From contig NC_013891.1 of the NCBI RefSeq assembly GCF_000027145.1, forward strand, positions 124,001 to 188,000: a DNA stretch of 64,000 bases. Reading direction: 5' to 3'. A model generated the notes under the pieces. The model was not told the origin of the DNA, searched no databases, and saw nothing but the letters and a program-made list of their open reading frames with translations. The translations under genes were made by a program, and so were the position numbers. The stretch is from Listeria seeligeri serovar 1/2b str. SLCC3954 (GTDB lineage: Bacteria > Bacillota > Bacilli > Lactobacillales > Listeriaceae). The first letter of the stretch is position 1. Each line of letters opens with the position of its first letter. Below are positions 29,195-39,152 of this stretch, piece after piece.

Positions 29195-30409
29195 ATGGAT
29201 ATCTTAAGAAAAGGGAATAAAGATTTAATTAAAGATATAAACCGCTACACTGTCCTTAATTTGATTCGCGAAAAAGGAGAAATTACTCGGACAGAAATTG
29301 CAAAAAAATGTGATTTTGGGATGTCTACGCTAACGTATATTTTGGATGACTTGCAGCAAGAAGGCATCATTTTAGAAGGAGCAGAAACATCATCTACTGG
29401 CGGCAGACGTGCCAAACTAGTCAGATTCAATAAAGATTATGGATTTGTTGTTAGTGTGAAAGTAGAAGAGGAACAACTTCTTTTTGCGTTAACTGACTTA
29501 AATGCAAAAATTATCCAAAACAGCTCAGTACCATTTTTAGCAGAGAAAAAACCAGAAGATGCGATTCAGTTAATTGCTGAAAACGTGAAAAAAATGTGTG
29601 GAAACAGAAATATGGACCATTTGCTAGGTGTAGGAATTGCGATTTCAGGTCTTGTTAATCGTAAAAAAGGAATCGTTATTCGTTCCACTATGCTTGGTTG
29701 GGAAAACGTAGCGTTAGAATCCATGTTAAATGCCCATTTTCCCAATATTCCAGTGTATGTAGATAAAAATATAAACTGCTATACACTTGCAGAATTATGG
29801 TTAGGTGAAGGAAAACATTCGAATAACTTTGCAACAGTTTCAGTAGGAGCAGGTCTTGGTTTGTCTGTTGTTATTAACCGTCAAATCTACTATGGCTCGC
29901 AAGGTGGCGCAGGTGAGTTTGGTCATACAACTATTCAACCAGGTGGCTATAAATGTCACTGTGGACAAAAAGGTTGCTTAGAAATGTATGCTTCTGAGTT
30001 TTATTTCCGAAATCGTGGAGAAGAACTTAAAGCCGCTTACCCAGCATCGGATTTAAATGATTTTCATTTTGATAATGTCGCAAAAAGCGCAAGATCAGGT
30101 GATGCAATGGCAACAGAATTAATGGGGAAAATGGGTGAATATTTAGGATACGGGATTAGAAATATTATTAACACCTTTAACCCAGAAAAAGTAATAATTG
30201 TTGGAGAAGGCTTACACCATCGCGACTTATTCTTAACGAAAATCGACGAAATTGCATCACAAAACTTTTTTTCAGGGGCTGGCTTTGAAACAGAAATTAC
30301 GACAACTTCTTTAGAGGATCCTGCATGGTTACAAGGTGCGGCTTTACTAGTCATCCACCAATTGTTTCAAGTACCAATCTATGAAGAAGAACAAACTTTA
30401 CTACGCTAA
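29195..30409 (+). CDS. ROK-family transcriptional repressor (XylR/NagC type)
   Basis: A 404-residue regulator. The N-terminal winged helix (about residues 15-75: 'VLNLIREKGEITRTEIAKKC', 'STLTYILDDL') is fused to a sugar-kinase-like ROK domain. The zinc site 'HTTIQPGGYKCHCGQKGCLE' carries the ROK His and three Cys. In L. monocytogenes the homologue (lmo0178) is the cycloalternan-responsive ROK regulator of this operon, known from structural work. It heads the cluster and likely controls its own promoter. Confidence 0.9.
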   Translation: MDILRKGNKDLIKDINRYTVLNLIREKGEITRTEIAKKCDFGMSTLTYILDDLQQEGIILEGAETSSTGGRRAKLVRFNKDYGFVVSVKVEEEQLLFALTDLNAKIIQNSSVPFLAEKKPEDAIQLIAENVKKMCGNRNMDHLLGVGIAISGLVNRKKGIVIRSTMLGWENVALESMLNAHFPNIPVYVDKNINCYTLAELWLGEGKHSNNFATVSVGAGLGLSVVINRQIYYGSQGGAGEFGHTTIQPGGYKCHCGQKGCLEMYASEFYFRNRGEELKAAYPASDLNDFHFDNVAKSARSGDAMATELMGKMGEYLGYGIRNIINTFNPEKVIIVGEGLHHRDLFLTKIDEIASQNFFSGAGFETEITTTSLEDPAWLQGAALLVIHQLFQVPIYEEEQTLLR

Positions 30410-30445
30410 AAGCTACATAAATTAATTTCAGGAGGTTATTTTTAC

Positions 30446-31324
30446 ATGGTTGGTATGACTAGGAAGAAAACACTCTTTTGGCTATGTATTTTCTTATTGC
30501 CCAATTTACTTGGTTTTCTTATTTTTATCGCAATTCCAATCCTAGGCTCGCTCGGTATTAGTTTTACCGATTGGGACCTAGTTAGTACGATTCACTTTAC
30601 GGGATTTGACAATTATAAAAGATTATTTAATGATCCGGAGTTTTGGAAGTCATTTAGAAACACCATTACGTTTATCATTGGTTACTTACCAACAGTAATG
30701 GTTCTTGGATTAGCCTGTGCGCTAATGCTAAATCAAAAAATCAAACTTAGACCGTTTTTCCGAGCGGTGTACTTTTTACCCGTAATTACTTCATGGGTAG
30801 CAGTTTCATTAGTATGGAAATGGTTATTCAACCCAACATATGGTCTGATTAACTATTTCTTATCATTAATTGGTATTGCTGGTCCGGACTGGTTGACAGA
30901 TCCACACACGGCGATGATTGCAGTTATTATCACGAGTGCATGGAAAGATATTGGTTTTGTTATGGTGCTATTTTTGGGCGGCTTACAAAACATTTCTCCA
31001 TCATACTACGAAGCAGCGAATATGGACGGAGCATCAAAACTTCGCCAACTATTTTCTATTACAATCCCACTGCTTACGCCAACCACATTCTTTGTGACGA
31101 TAATCTCGCTAATCAACTCATTCCAGGTGTTTGACCAAGTTATGATTATGACAGAGGGTGGTCCAAGTGGAGCAACGATGACACTCGTTCAAAATATTTA
31201 CAATCACGCATTTAGATACTTTGAAATGGGCTATGCCTCCGCGATGAGTTGGATATTGTTTATTGTTATTTTCATCATTACAATTATTCAAAATAAACTT
31301 CAAAAAAGGTGGTCCAATTACTAA
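30446..31324 (+). CDS. Oligosaccharide ABC transporter permease (MalF/UgpA type)
   Basis: A 292-residue permease with six membrane segments. The EAA loop is 'YYEAANMDGASKLRQLFSI' near residue 190. The start ATG follows a strong GGAGG site. Its stop overlaps the next start (TAATG), so the two permeases are coupled. No ATPase is encoded in the operon; the shared MsmK-type ATPase of Gram-positive sugar transporters probably powers it. This corresponds to lmo0179. Confidence 0.9.
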   Translation: MVGMTRKKTLFWLCIFLLPNLLGFLIFIAIPILGSLGISFTDWDLVSTIHFTGFDNYKRLFNDPEFWKSFRNTITFIIGYLPTVMVLGLACALMLNQKIKLRPFFRAVYFLPVITSWVAVSLVWKWLFNPTYGLINYFLSLIGIAGPDWLTDPHTAMIAVIITSAWKDIGFVMVLFLGGLQNISPSYYEAANMDGASKLRQLFSITIPLLTPTTFFVTIISLINSFQVFDQVMIMTEGGPSGATMTLVQNIYNHAFRYFEMGYASAMSWILFIVIFIITIIQNKLQKRWSNY

Positions 31325-32172
31325 TGAAAACAGAAAAAAGTGGTTCACCAAAATGGCAACTATTTAAAAATATTTTAACTTATGTCATTATCTGTCTTGG
31401 TGGGATAATTATGATTATGCCATTTATCTGGATGATCTCGACGGCATTCAAGACAGGTGCAGCAAACATGACCTTACCACCACAATTTATTCCTGAAGAT
31501 CCAACAACGGCGAACTTCACTCAAGTATTTGAAATGTTCCCAATGTTCAGGTTCCTAATTAACTCAGTAGTTGTTGCAGTTGTAACAACTCTTGGACAAA
31601 TGCTGTTTTGTTCTATGGCGGCATATGCTTTTGCGCGAATCCCGTTCTGGGGTCGAGATAAATTATTTTTACTTTACCTTGCGACAATGATGGTACCAGC
31701 TCAAGTTACAATGATTCCTCAATTCATTTTGATGAAACAATTTGGTTGGTTAGATTCTTATGCAGGACTTATTGTACCAGCACTATTCAGCGTATTTGGG
31801 ACATTCCTATTACGCCAAGCATTCATGGGAATTCCAAAAGAACTTGAAGAAGCGGCATTCATGGATGGCGCAAACCATTTTACGATTTTCCGGAAAGTTA
31901 TTTTACCGCTTGCGAAACCAACTTTTGCAACGCTTGGTATTTTGACATTCATGCAATCTTGGAACAGCTACTTATGGCCGTTAATCGTTACAAGTTCACA
32001 AGAAATGGCTACATTACCTTTAGGGCTCTCACTTTTACAGGGAAGATATGGAACGAATTATGGTTTGATGATGGCGGGAGTACTTATTAGTGTTATCCCG
32101 ATCCTAGCAGTGTACCTTTTCGCTCAAAAATATTTCATCCAAGGAATGGCAATGAGCGGAATGAAAGAATAA
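31324..32172 (+). CDS. Oligosaccharide ABC transporter permease (MalG/UgpE type)
   Basis: A 282-residue partner permease with six hydrophobic segments and the EAA loop 'LEEAAFMDGANHFTIFRKV' near residue 180. Family ending 'YFIQGMAMSGMKE' is typical. The ATG overlaps the stop of the preceding gene by one base. It pairs with the upstream permease and the binding protein that follows (lmo0180 position). Confidence 0.9.
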   Translation: MKTEKSGSPKWQLFKNILTYVIICLGGIIMIMPFIWMISTAFKTGAANMTLPPQFIPEDPTTANFTQVFEMFPMFRFLINSVVVAVVTTLGQMLFCSMAAYAFARIPFWGRDKLFLLYLATMMVPAQVTMIPQFILMKQFGWLDSYAGLIVPALFSVFGTFLLRQAFMGIPKELEEAAFMDGANHFTIFRKVILPLAKPTFATLGILTFMQSWNSYLWPLIVTSSQEMATLPLGLSLLQGRYGTNYGLMMAGVLISVIPILAVYLFAQKYFIQGMAMSGMKE

Positions 32173-32199
32173 AAACCCAACAAAAAAGGAGTGTTACAA

Positions 32200-33459
32200 T
32201 TGAAAAAAGGTTTATTATTGTTAATGGTTGTTGTCCTGTCCGTATTTGGTCTCTCAGCATGTGGTGGTGGAAGTAGCAGCGACGGAGATAAAACAGAAAT
32301 TACGTATTATCAATTCTCCGCACCTGCTGACGGTAAAGCGCTTGATGAAATGGTAAAAGAATTTGAAAAACAAAATCCTGATATTAAAGTAAAAGTTCAA
32401 ACAATTGCTTATAATGATTATTTCACGAAACTTCAAACACAAATCGCTGGTGGAGACGCACCGGATGCCTTTGAACTTAACTATGAAACTTTTGTTCAAT
32501 ATGCTGAAAAAGGCGTACTGGCTGATTTAACAAGTTATATTGAAAAAGATAAAGATTTTGACCCATCAACACTTAACAAACAAGCTTACGATGCCTTCAA
32601 ATACGAAGATAAACAATACGGTATGGTAGAAAGTTTCTCCAACGTAGTAACAATTTATAATAAAGACCTTTTTGACAAAGCAGGCGTTGATTATCCAACT
32701 GCTGACTGGACTTGGAAAGACGAACAAGCGGCAGCGGAAAAATTAACAGATGCTAAAAATAAAGTTTGGGGAACTTCTCAACCAGTAACAATGAACGAAT
32801 TTTACAAAGTAGCAGCACAAAATGGTGGTTCAATTTTCAATGAAGATATGACTGCAGCCACTATTAACAGTCCTGAAAACGTAGAAGCATTAACACATTT
32901 AACAAGCGAAGTAACTGATTCAAAAGTTGCGCCATCTCCATCTGATTTATCTGGTCAATTACCAGAAGACTTATTCATGAATGGTCAAATCGCAATGCTT
33001 CATACTGGTATTTGGTTGTTCGATATGTTCCAAGATGCACCATTTGAATGGGATGTACAAGTTGAAGCAGGAAACACACAAAAAGCAACTCACTTCTTCG
33101 CTAACGGAATCGGCGTTTCAAAAGACTCTGATAAAAAAGAAGCAGCGTTCAAATTTGCATCATTCATGAGTGCGAATGAAGAAGCAGCGAAAATCAGAAT
33201 TGATAATAACTGGGAACTTCCAGCAACTGAAAATAAAGAAATCTTGCAACCATATTTAGATGCAACTCCTCCAGAAAACAGAGAAGCAGTATTTGAATCC
33301 TTGCAATATATGGTCTTACCTCCAGTTGTGAAAGATTGGAATAAAATCAGTGATTACACCAATTCGGAATTTGAAAAAGTTCTAAATGGCGCCTCAACTC
33401 CTGAAAAAGCGCTGAAAAATAGTGAAGCTAATATCAACGAAACAATGGGATTTAAATAA
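32200..33459 (+). CDS. Sugar-binding lipoprotein (alpha-glucan/cycloalternan, SBP_bac_1)
   Basis: A 419-residue family 1 solute-binding lipoprotein: lipobox LSAC (Cys about residue 22) and a Gly/Ser linker, then the MalE-like fold ('DKTEITYYQFSAPADGKALD', 'GQIAMLHTGIWLF'). I use the TTG at 32200, 8 bases after AAAGGAG; the upstream in-frame GTG overlaps the ribosome site. The L. monocytogenes homologue lmo0181 has been shown structurally to bind cycloalternan. A large hairpin follows, before the glycosidase genes. Confidence 0.9.
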   Translation: MKKGLLLLMVVVLSVFGLSACGGGSSSDGDKTEITYYQFSAPADGKALDEMVKEFEKQNPDIKVKVQTIAYNDYFTKLQTQIAGGDAPDAFELNYETFVQYAEKGVLADLTSYIEKDKDFDPSTLNKQAYDAFKYEDKQYGMVESFSNVVTIYNKDLFDKAGVDYPTADWTWKDEQAAAEKLTDAKNKVWGTSQPVTMNEFYKVAAQNGGSIFNEDMTAATINSPENVEALTHLTSEVTDSKVAPSPSDLSGQLPEDLFMNGQIAMLHTGIWLFDMFQDAPFEWDVQVEAGNTQKATHFFANGIGVSKDSDKKEAAFKFASFMSANEEAAKIRIDNNWELPATENKEILQPYLDATPPENREAVFESLQYMVLPPVVKDWNKISDYTNSEFEKVLNGASTPEKALKNSEANINETMGFK

Positions 33460-33463
33460 GTAA

Positions 33464-33531
33464 AAAGAGTGGCAGGGACGTTTCGAAGTTTCTAGTAAGT
33501 AGAACTTCGGAATTAGACTGCCACTTTAGTA
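33464..33531 (+). terminator. Large intra-operon hairpin
   Basis: Outer arms 'aaagagtggcag' / 'ctgccacttt' enclose an inner stem 'cgaagtt' / 'aacttcg'. It fills the gap between the binding-protein and first glycosidase genes. The T-run is weak ('ttagtatatt'), so it may protect the 3' end of the transporter mRNA or only partly terminate. Confidence 0.65.
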
Positions 33532-33552
33532 TATTAAGGAAGGAAACGTGTC

Positions 33553-36500
33553 ATGTCTAAATTCACAAAATTAATGCAGGGATACTTGCATTTAATAGAA
33601 GGAAAAAATGAAAAAATCAAACCAATTCTTACAGAAACAACACCGGAGCTAACAAAAGACTCTGTACTTGAAGCAGCAACTTGGCTGTGGTTAAGCAGCA
33701 AAATCAACCATTATAATAAGGAAGAAGTAGAGCCAGTCATTACTTTCTTAGTTGAAAATTGGAACCGCCCAGAACAATCAGTATGGGGGTCCCCGGAGAA
33801 AGATATTTATTTAGCAACCATTTCTAGCGTCTATTCTGCACTTTTAGATGTGAAAAATACTTTCCCAAAACCAGAACTACAACAAACAATTACAACAATT
33901 CGCGATTACTGTTTTAACAACTTGCTAAAAGGCGATAGTATTCTTACTGGCTTTAATACGAGGAAAGTTTCTACCGACCAATTGTTATCTGTGCTCCCAT
34001 TCGGTCTTTTTTCACCAGAAGATTTAGTAATGGTAGCTGCAGTTGGGAAAATGGAACAACAATTAGTTCAAGATGATGGTGTTTTGCCGTATGCAGGTGC
34101 GCCAACAGTTAGTTCTTTTGCAACAGCAATGATGGCTCTTTACTTTTTAGAAAAAAGCGACCAAGACAAAGCGCTTCATTATTTAAATATGGCGATAAAT
34201 TTGGAAGATAATGACGAACTTGGCAAAGTGTTTATTGAAATTAACCAAGTCTTTCGCTCAATGGAAAATGAAGTTACCGCACACATTTTACATAATCCAT
34301 TTGGTAATGAAAATCGCTATGAAAAACAACTTACTGAACGTACGCCACATCATCCGGAAACAGAAATGCATTTTTCAGCGGCATGTGAGATAATTTCAGA
34401 TGTAGAAGCCATCCAAGTCGAGCTTGTTTTAAAAGAAAAAGACTGGACAATATTGTGCGAGAAAAAAGACAAAAACGGTGTGCAAATTTGGGAAGCGCTC
34501 GTTCCACCGCTAGAAGAAGTTGGCGAGTATACGTATTATTTCCAAGCAACCTTGAAAAACCAAGCGATTTTGACATCAGAAGAATATTTAGTGGAACCAA
34601 TCTGGAAACATTGGTCTGAAGAAGCTGCTATTTGCGAAACGGAACAAGGTTTAATGGTTCTGTTTAAAGAAAATCCTGCAAGTGTAATCCCAGTTGAATT
34701 TGTAATAAACGAAGAGGAACTTGTAGTGCGAATGAAACCTACATTTACCGACAAAGACGTAAAAACCAAACCATCTGGCCGAATGAAAAAAGCTGACTTG
34801 GAGATTACGATTTCGAACAATCCAGTACGGATAGAAGTTCGTTATAAAAACAATTTAATTCTCGAATCTCATAAAATCTATCCAGCGCTTCAATGGTATA
34901 CAGATAAAACAGGAACAATTAATAAAGTAAAACTACATTTAGATGCACCAAAAGAAGAAGAATATTACGGATTTGGCGAAAGATACAATGCACTTGGTCA
35001 ACGCGGAAATGTACTTGATTGCTTCGTTTACAATCAATATCGTGATCAAGGAACAAGAACTTATATTCCGATGCCGTTTTATCATACAAACAGAGATTAC
35101 AGTGTGTTTGTTGATACAGCCCGCTATACTAGCTTTGATTTAGGAAACCAACTAGCAGATAAACACACCATTACGGTAGAAATAAATGGCTGTGATACAG
35201 ATATTTGTCTGTTAATGGGAGATATCCAAAGTGCGGTTGCAAGTTATGTCAAGAAAACTGGCAAACCGGCTATGGTACCAGTTTGGGCGCTTGGTCCGTG
35301 GATGTCTAGTAATAACTGGGACCGTGAATCCATTGTAAGGACCGAAGTAGAAACAACTCAAGAGCTGCAAATTCCTTCGACGGTTGTAGTGTTAGAACAG
35401 TGGAGTGATGAAGCGACTTATTATATGTTTAATGATGCAGAATACGCCGAAAAAGCGCCTTCCGAATCATACAAATATGACGAAATCAGCTTCCCGTCGT
35501 GGGGAAGATGGCCAAATCCAAAAGGTATGGTTGATTACGTCCATGAAAATAATATGAAATTAATTTTATGGCAAATCCCAATCCAAAAATATCTCAACCG
35601 CCAACAACATCCATTAAAAGACCGCGAAGAAGCCTACATGATTGAAAAAGGCTATGTCGTGAAAAATTCGGACGGAACACCGTATCGTATTCCTGAAAAT
35701 TGGTTTACAGAAAGTCTAATTATGGACTTTTCAAACGAAGAGGGGAAGAAATGGTGGTTTGATAAACGCCAATACTTAATTGACATTGGGGTAGATGGCT
35801 TTAAAACAGATGGTGGCGAATTTGTCTTCGGTGAAGGTTTGCAATTTGCTGACGGTAGACGTGGCGATGAAATGAGAAATCTTTATCCAAATGATTATAT
35901 TGAGGCTTATTATGACTTCGCGCAACAAAACAATGGGATGACATTTAGTCGTGCTGGATATACAGGCGCGCAAAGATTCCCTGCTCATTGGGCGGGAGAT
36001 GAACGCTCTACTTTTGACGCGTTTAGAAGGTCTTTAATTGCTGGATTATCAGCTGGATTTTCAGGTATTCCATTCTGGAGTTTTGATTTTGCTGGTTTCA
36101 ATGGTGATATTCCAACAGCAGAACTATTTATCCGCTCAGCTCAAATGGCTACTTTCTGTCCAATCATGCAATATCATGCCGAAAGTAAAGGTGAATTTAA
36201 CCAAGACCGCACACCGTGGAATATTGCTTCACGAACTGGGGATGAAACAGTTATCCCGATTTATCGTCATTTTGCTAATGTGAGAATGAATATTTTGCCT
36301 TATATTTATAACGAATCTAGAAAATGCGTGGAAACTGGCTTGCCAATGATGCGCGCGCTTTTACTTGATTATAAAGAAGATCCACGCGTTTCGGACATGT
36401 ACGACCAATATTTATTTGGGGAAGCGATGCTGATTGCTCCGGTTATTGAAGACGGCGTTCGTTCTCGTGAAGTTTATTTACCAGAAGGAACTTGGTATGA

Positions 36501-36855
36501 CTTCTGGACAGGAATCAAGGTGAATGGACCAACGCTGCGTAAATGCAAAGCTGAAAAAGAAGAAATTCCAGTATTTATCCGTGGTGGAAAAGCAATCCTG
36601 TGTAACGTGGATAGTTCGCTACAACTAGGCTCATGGGTTGGAAATTCCGTTGAAGAGTATTCAACACCACTATTAAAAATCTATTTAGATGAAGATTTCA
36701 CAGAAGAAATCATTGACCATTTATCAGAGAAATGGTTAGTCGAAGTAACAGAACATGCTGAGGAAATAGTTGTTTCCGTACAAACCAATACACCAAATTA
36801 TGAAGTTGAAGTGATTGGCGCAACGAAAAAAGTACAAATAAAGAAAGGAAGATAA
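33553..36855 (+). CDS. GH31 alpha-glucosidase/transglucosidase, large form
   Basis: An 1100-residue glycoside hydrolase family 31 protein. The N-terminal ~440 residues are unusual for GH31 and look helical at first ('LTKDSVLEAATWLWLSS'), then beta-rich with a carbohydrate-binding-like stretch. The catalytic barrel follows. The nucleophile Asp is in 'DGFKTDGGEF' near residue 753; the acid/base Asp is in 'WAGDERSTF' near 816. No signal peptide is seen, so it is cytosolic and acts on imported glucan. Position and order match lmo0182 of the cycloalternan catabolic cluster. GGAAGG lies before the ATG. Confidence 0.88.
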   Translation: MSKFTKLMQGYLHLIEGKNEKIKPILTETTPELTKDSVLEAATWLWLSSKINHYNKEEVEPVITFLVENWNRPEQSVWGSPEKDIYLATISSVYSALLDVKNTFPKPELQQTITTIRDYCFNNLLKGDSILTGFNTRKVSTDQLLSVLPFGLFSPEDLVMVAAVGKMEQQLVQDDGVLPYAGAPTVSSFATAMMALYFLEKSDQDKALHYLNMAINLEDNDELGKVFIEINQVFRSMENEVTAHILHNPFGNENRYEKQLTERTPHHPETEMHFSAACEIISDVEAIQVELVLKEKDWTILCEKKDKNGVQIWEALVPPLEEVGEYTYYFQATLKNQAILTSEEYLVEPIWKHWSEEAAICETEQGLMVLFKENPASVIPVEFVINEEELVVRMKPTFTDKDVKTKPSGRMKKADLEITISNNPVRIEVRYKNNLILESHKIYPALQWYTDKTGTINKVKLHLDAPKEEEYYGFGERYNALGQRGNVLDCFVYNQYRDQGTRTYIPMPFYHTNRDYSVFVDTARYTSFDLGNQLADKHTITVEINGCDTDICLLMGDIQSAVASYVKKTGKPAMVPVWALGPWMSSNNWDRESIVRTEVETTQELQIPSTVVVLEQWSDEATYYMFNDAEYAEKAPSESYKYDEISFPSWGRWPNPKGMVDYVHENNMKLILWQIPIQKYLNRQQHPLKDREEAYMIEKGYVVKNSDGTPYRIPENWFTESLIMDFSNEEGKKWWFDKRQYLIDIGVDGFKTDGGEFVFGEGLQFADGRRGDEMRNLYPNDYIEAYYDFAQQNNGMTFSRAGYTGAQRFPAHWAGDERSTFDAFRRSLIAGLSAGFSGIPFWSFDFAGFNGDIPTAELFIRSAQMATFCPIMQYHAESKGEFNQDRTPWNIASRTGDETVIPIYRHFANVRMNILPYIYNESRKCVETGLPMMRALLLDYKEDPRVSDMYDQYLFGEAMLIAPVIEDGVRSREVYLPEGTWYDFWTGIKVNGPTLRKCKAEKEEIPVFIRGGKAILCNVDSSLQLGSWVGNSVEEYSTPLLKIYLDEDFTEEIIDHLSEKWLVEVTEHAEEIVVSVQTNTPNYEVEVIGATKKVQIKKGR

Positions 36856-36857
36856 CG

Positions 36858-39149
36858 ATGGACGCTTCCACAAGTTTTGCCATTTTACCATCTAATGTAA
36901 AAGAAAAAACCGCTTTTCCACACGAAATTAACTGTGTGAAAACGGCGAGTTGGGCGAATAATTGTTTAACAGGTACACTTGATACTGGTTATTTCAGTTG
37001 TTATTTTGTAAATGAAAAAATTGCTCGGGTAATCGTAAATCCATTTAGCGAAGTAGATTTGACTGCTTCAATAGCCGCAATTCACGATACAGCGAAACAA
37101 GCTGCCGAATTTGATGAAACAGGTGATTATTATCAGTTACAATTTGCCGATAAACAAATCATCATTTACAAAGAAACATTTCAAATCATTATGAAACAAG
37201 CAGGGAAAGTCATTTTTCAAACAGAGGGACTGGCAGTTAATCGAAATAAAGAGCATCAAATCTCCATTCAAAGCAGACCGGAAACAGCTATTTTCGGTCT
37301 GGGAGAAAAAACTGGCGGATTAAATAAGGCAGGGTCGATTATAAGTATGTGGAATACAGATGTTTATAGCCCACATAATAAAGACACAGTCGAAATATAC
37401 CAATCCATTCCATTTATGATAGCTGATACAGAAGAAACGACATACGGATTATTCTATGACAACTCTTACCGTACCGAATTTGACTTCCAAAGTTATGAAG
37501 ATAAGTACACGATTTTAGCAGAAGGCGGTCAAGCGAATTTTTATGTTATTTTTGGCGAGGACGTAAAAGAGGTAGTTGCGAGTTATACAGAATTAACAGG
37601 AAAAACCCCGCTTCCTCCAAAATGGTCATTAGGTTACCATCAATCAAGATATAGCTATACGTCAGAGGAAGAAGTAGAACGAATTGCCAACACATTTAAA
37701 GAAAAAGAAATTCCGCTTGATTGTGTTTTCATGGATATTCACTACATGGATGATTTCCGAGTATTCACGTTTAACCCAGATACGTTTCCAAACGGACCAG
37801 AATTAATCGCTCGACTTCGGGAACAAAATATTGATGTGGTTCCAATTGTTGATCCAGGAATAAAAAAAGACGTTAATTATCCTGTTTATCAAGAAGGAAT
37901 CAAACATAATTATTTCTGTCGTAAGTTAGAAGGTGAAATTTATTATGGCGAAGTTTGGCCAGGTATCAGCGCTTTTCCGGATTTTCTAAGTACAACTGTT
38001 CAAAATTGGTGGGGAAACTTGCATAAGTTTTACACAGATTTAGGAATTCGTGGTATTTGGAATGATATGAACGAACCTTCCGTGTTTAATGAAAGTAAAA
38101 CAATGGACTTAGACGTGGTACATGATTTGGACGGAAAAAACGTAACTCACAAAGAAGCGCATAACCTATATGGCTTGTATATGAGTAAGGCGACTTTTGA
38201 AGGATTAAAACGGTTAGTGCCAAATGAACGACCATTTTCACTTACTCGGGCAGGTTATGCAGGCGTGCAGCGGTATTCAGCCGTTTGGACAGGAGATAAT
38301 CGTAGCCACTGGGAGCATTTAGAAATGTCGTTACCGATGATTATGAATTTAGGTTTATCCGGAGTTGCCTTCACTGGCGCAGACGTTGGCGGATTTTCCT
38401 CTGATTGTACAAAAGAAATGCTGATACGCTGGACGCAAGCAGGTGCATTTTTACCTTATTTTAGAAATCATTGTGTACAAGATAGTATTTATCAAGAACC
38501 ATGGGCATTTGGATTAGACGCGGAGAAAATTGTGAAGAAATATATTGAACTTCGCTATGCTTTTTTACCATACATCTACACAGAATTTCAAAAAACAGCG
38601 GAAACAGGGCTGCCAATAGTTCGACCATTATATACCGAATTTAAAGATGAACGAGACTTAATTCAAGTAAATGACGAGTTTATGCTTGGTGAAAATATCC
38701 TCGTGGCTCCGATTGTGCGAGAAGGTCAGGTAAAACGCCTTGTTCGTTTACCAAAAGGAACATGGTTTAACTATTGGACAAAAGAACAATTAGAAGGTGG
38801 CGACTACATTGTCGCAGACGCACCAATTGACACCATGCCAATTTACATTAAAGCAGGAACAATTTTACCAATTGGAAGTAGCGTTCAAAATACAAAAGAA
38901 ACCCAAAGTATTGCGCTTGAAATCTATTTAGCGAATGGCACGGCATTAGGGTACGTGTATAATGATGATGGTAAAAGTTACGAATACCAAAATGGTGAAT
39001 TCGCCAAAACTGGACTAACAGCTACCTTGCAAAACGGCGAAGTACAAGTAAAAGCAACTCACAGCGGTAAAGTAAATCTACAGCTAGAAATTACTACAAT
39101 TCAAGTTTTTGGCGAAAAAACAAACAAAATTACAAGGGCGGGAATCTAA
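36858..39149 (+). CDS. GH31 alpha-glucosidase, standard form
   Basis: A 763-residue GH31 enzyme with the classical nucleophile motif 'GIWNDMNEPSVF' near residue 401 and the acid/base Asp in 'VWTGDNRSHWEHL' near 480. The N-terminal GH31 beta-sandwich and C-terminal beta domains ('GTWFNYWTKEQ') are present; no signal peptide. It starts 2 bases after the previous stop with a GGAAGATAACG site inside that gene's end. It most likely removes glucose from linear alpha-glucan products. This is the lmo0183 position. Confidence 0.92.
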   Translation: MDASTSFAILPSNVKEKTAFPHEINCVKTASWANNCLTGTLDTGYFSCYFVNEKIARVIVNPFSEVDLTASIAAIHDTAKQAAEFDETGDYYQLQFADKQIIIYKETFQIIMKQAGKVIFQTEGLAVNRNKEHQISIQSRPETAIFGLGEKTGGLNKAGSIISMWNTDVYSPHNKDTVEIYQSIPFMIADTEETTYGLFYDNSYRTEFDFQSYEDKYTILAEGGQANFYVIFGEDVKEVVASYTELTGKTPLPPKWSLGYHQSRYSYTSEEEVERIANTFKEKEIPLDCVFMDIHYMDDFRVFTFNPDTFPNGPELIARLREQNIDVVPIVDPGIKKDVNYPVYQEGIKHNYFCRKLEGEIYYGEVWPGISAFPDFLSTTVQNWWGNLHKFYTDLGIRGIWNDMNEPSVFNESKTMDLDVVHDLDGKNVTHKEAHNLYGLYMSKATFEGLKRLVPNERPFSLTRAGYAGVQRYSAVWTGDNRSHWEHLEMSLPMIMNLGLSGVAFTGADVGGFSSDCTKEMLIRWTQAGAFLPYFRNHCVQDSIYQEPWAFGLDAEKIVKKYIELRYAFLPYIYTEFQKTAETGLPIVRPLYTEFKDERDLIQVNDEFMLGENILVAPIVREGQVKRLVRLPKGTWFNYWTKEQLEGGDYIVADAPIDTMPIYIKAGTILPIGSSVQNTKETQSIALEIYLANGTALGYVYNDDGKSYEYQNGEFAKTGLTATLQNGEVQVKATHSGKVNLQLEITTIQVFGEKTNKITRAGI

Positions 39150-39152
39150 AAA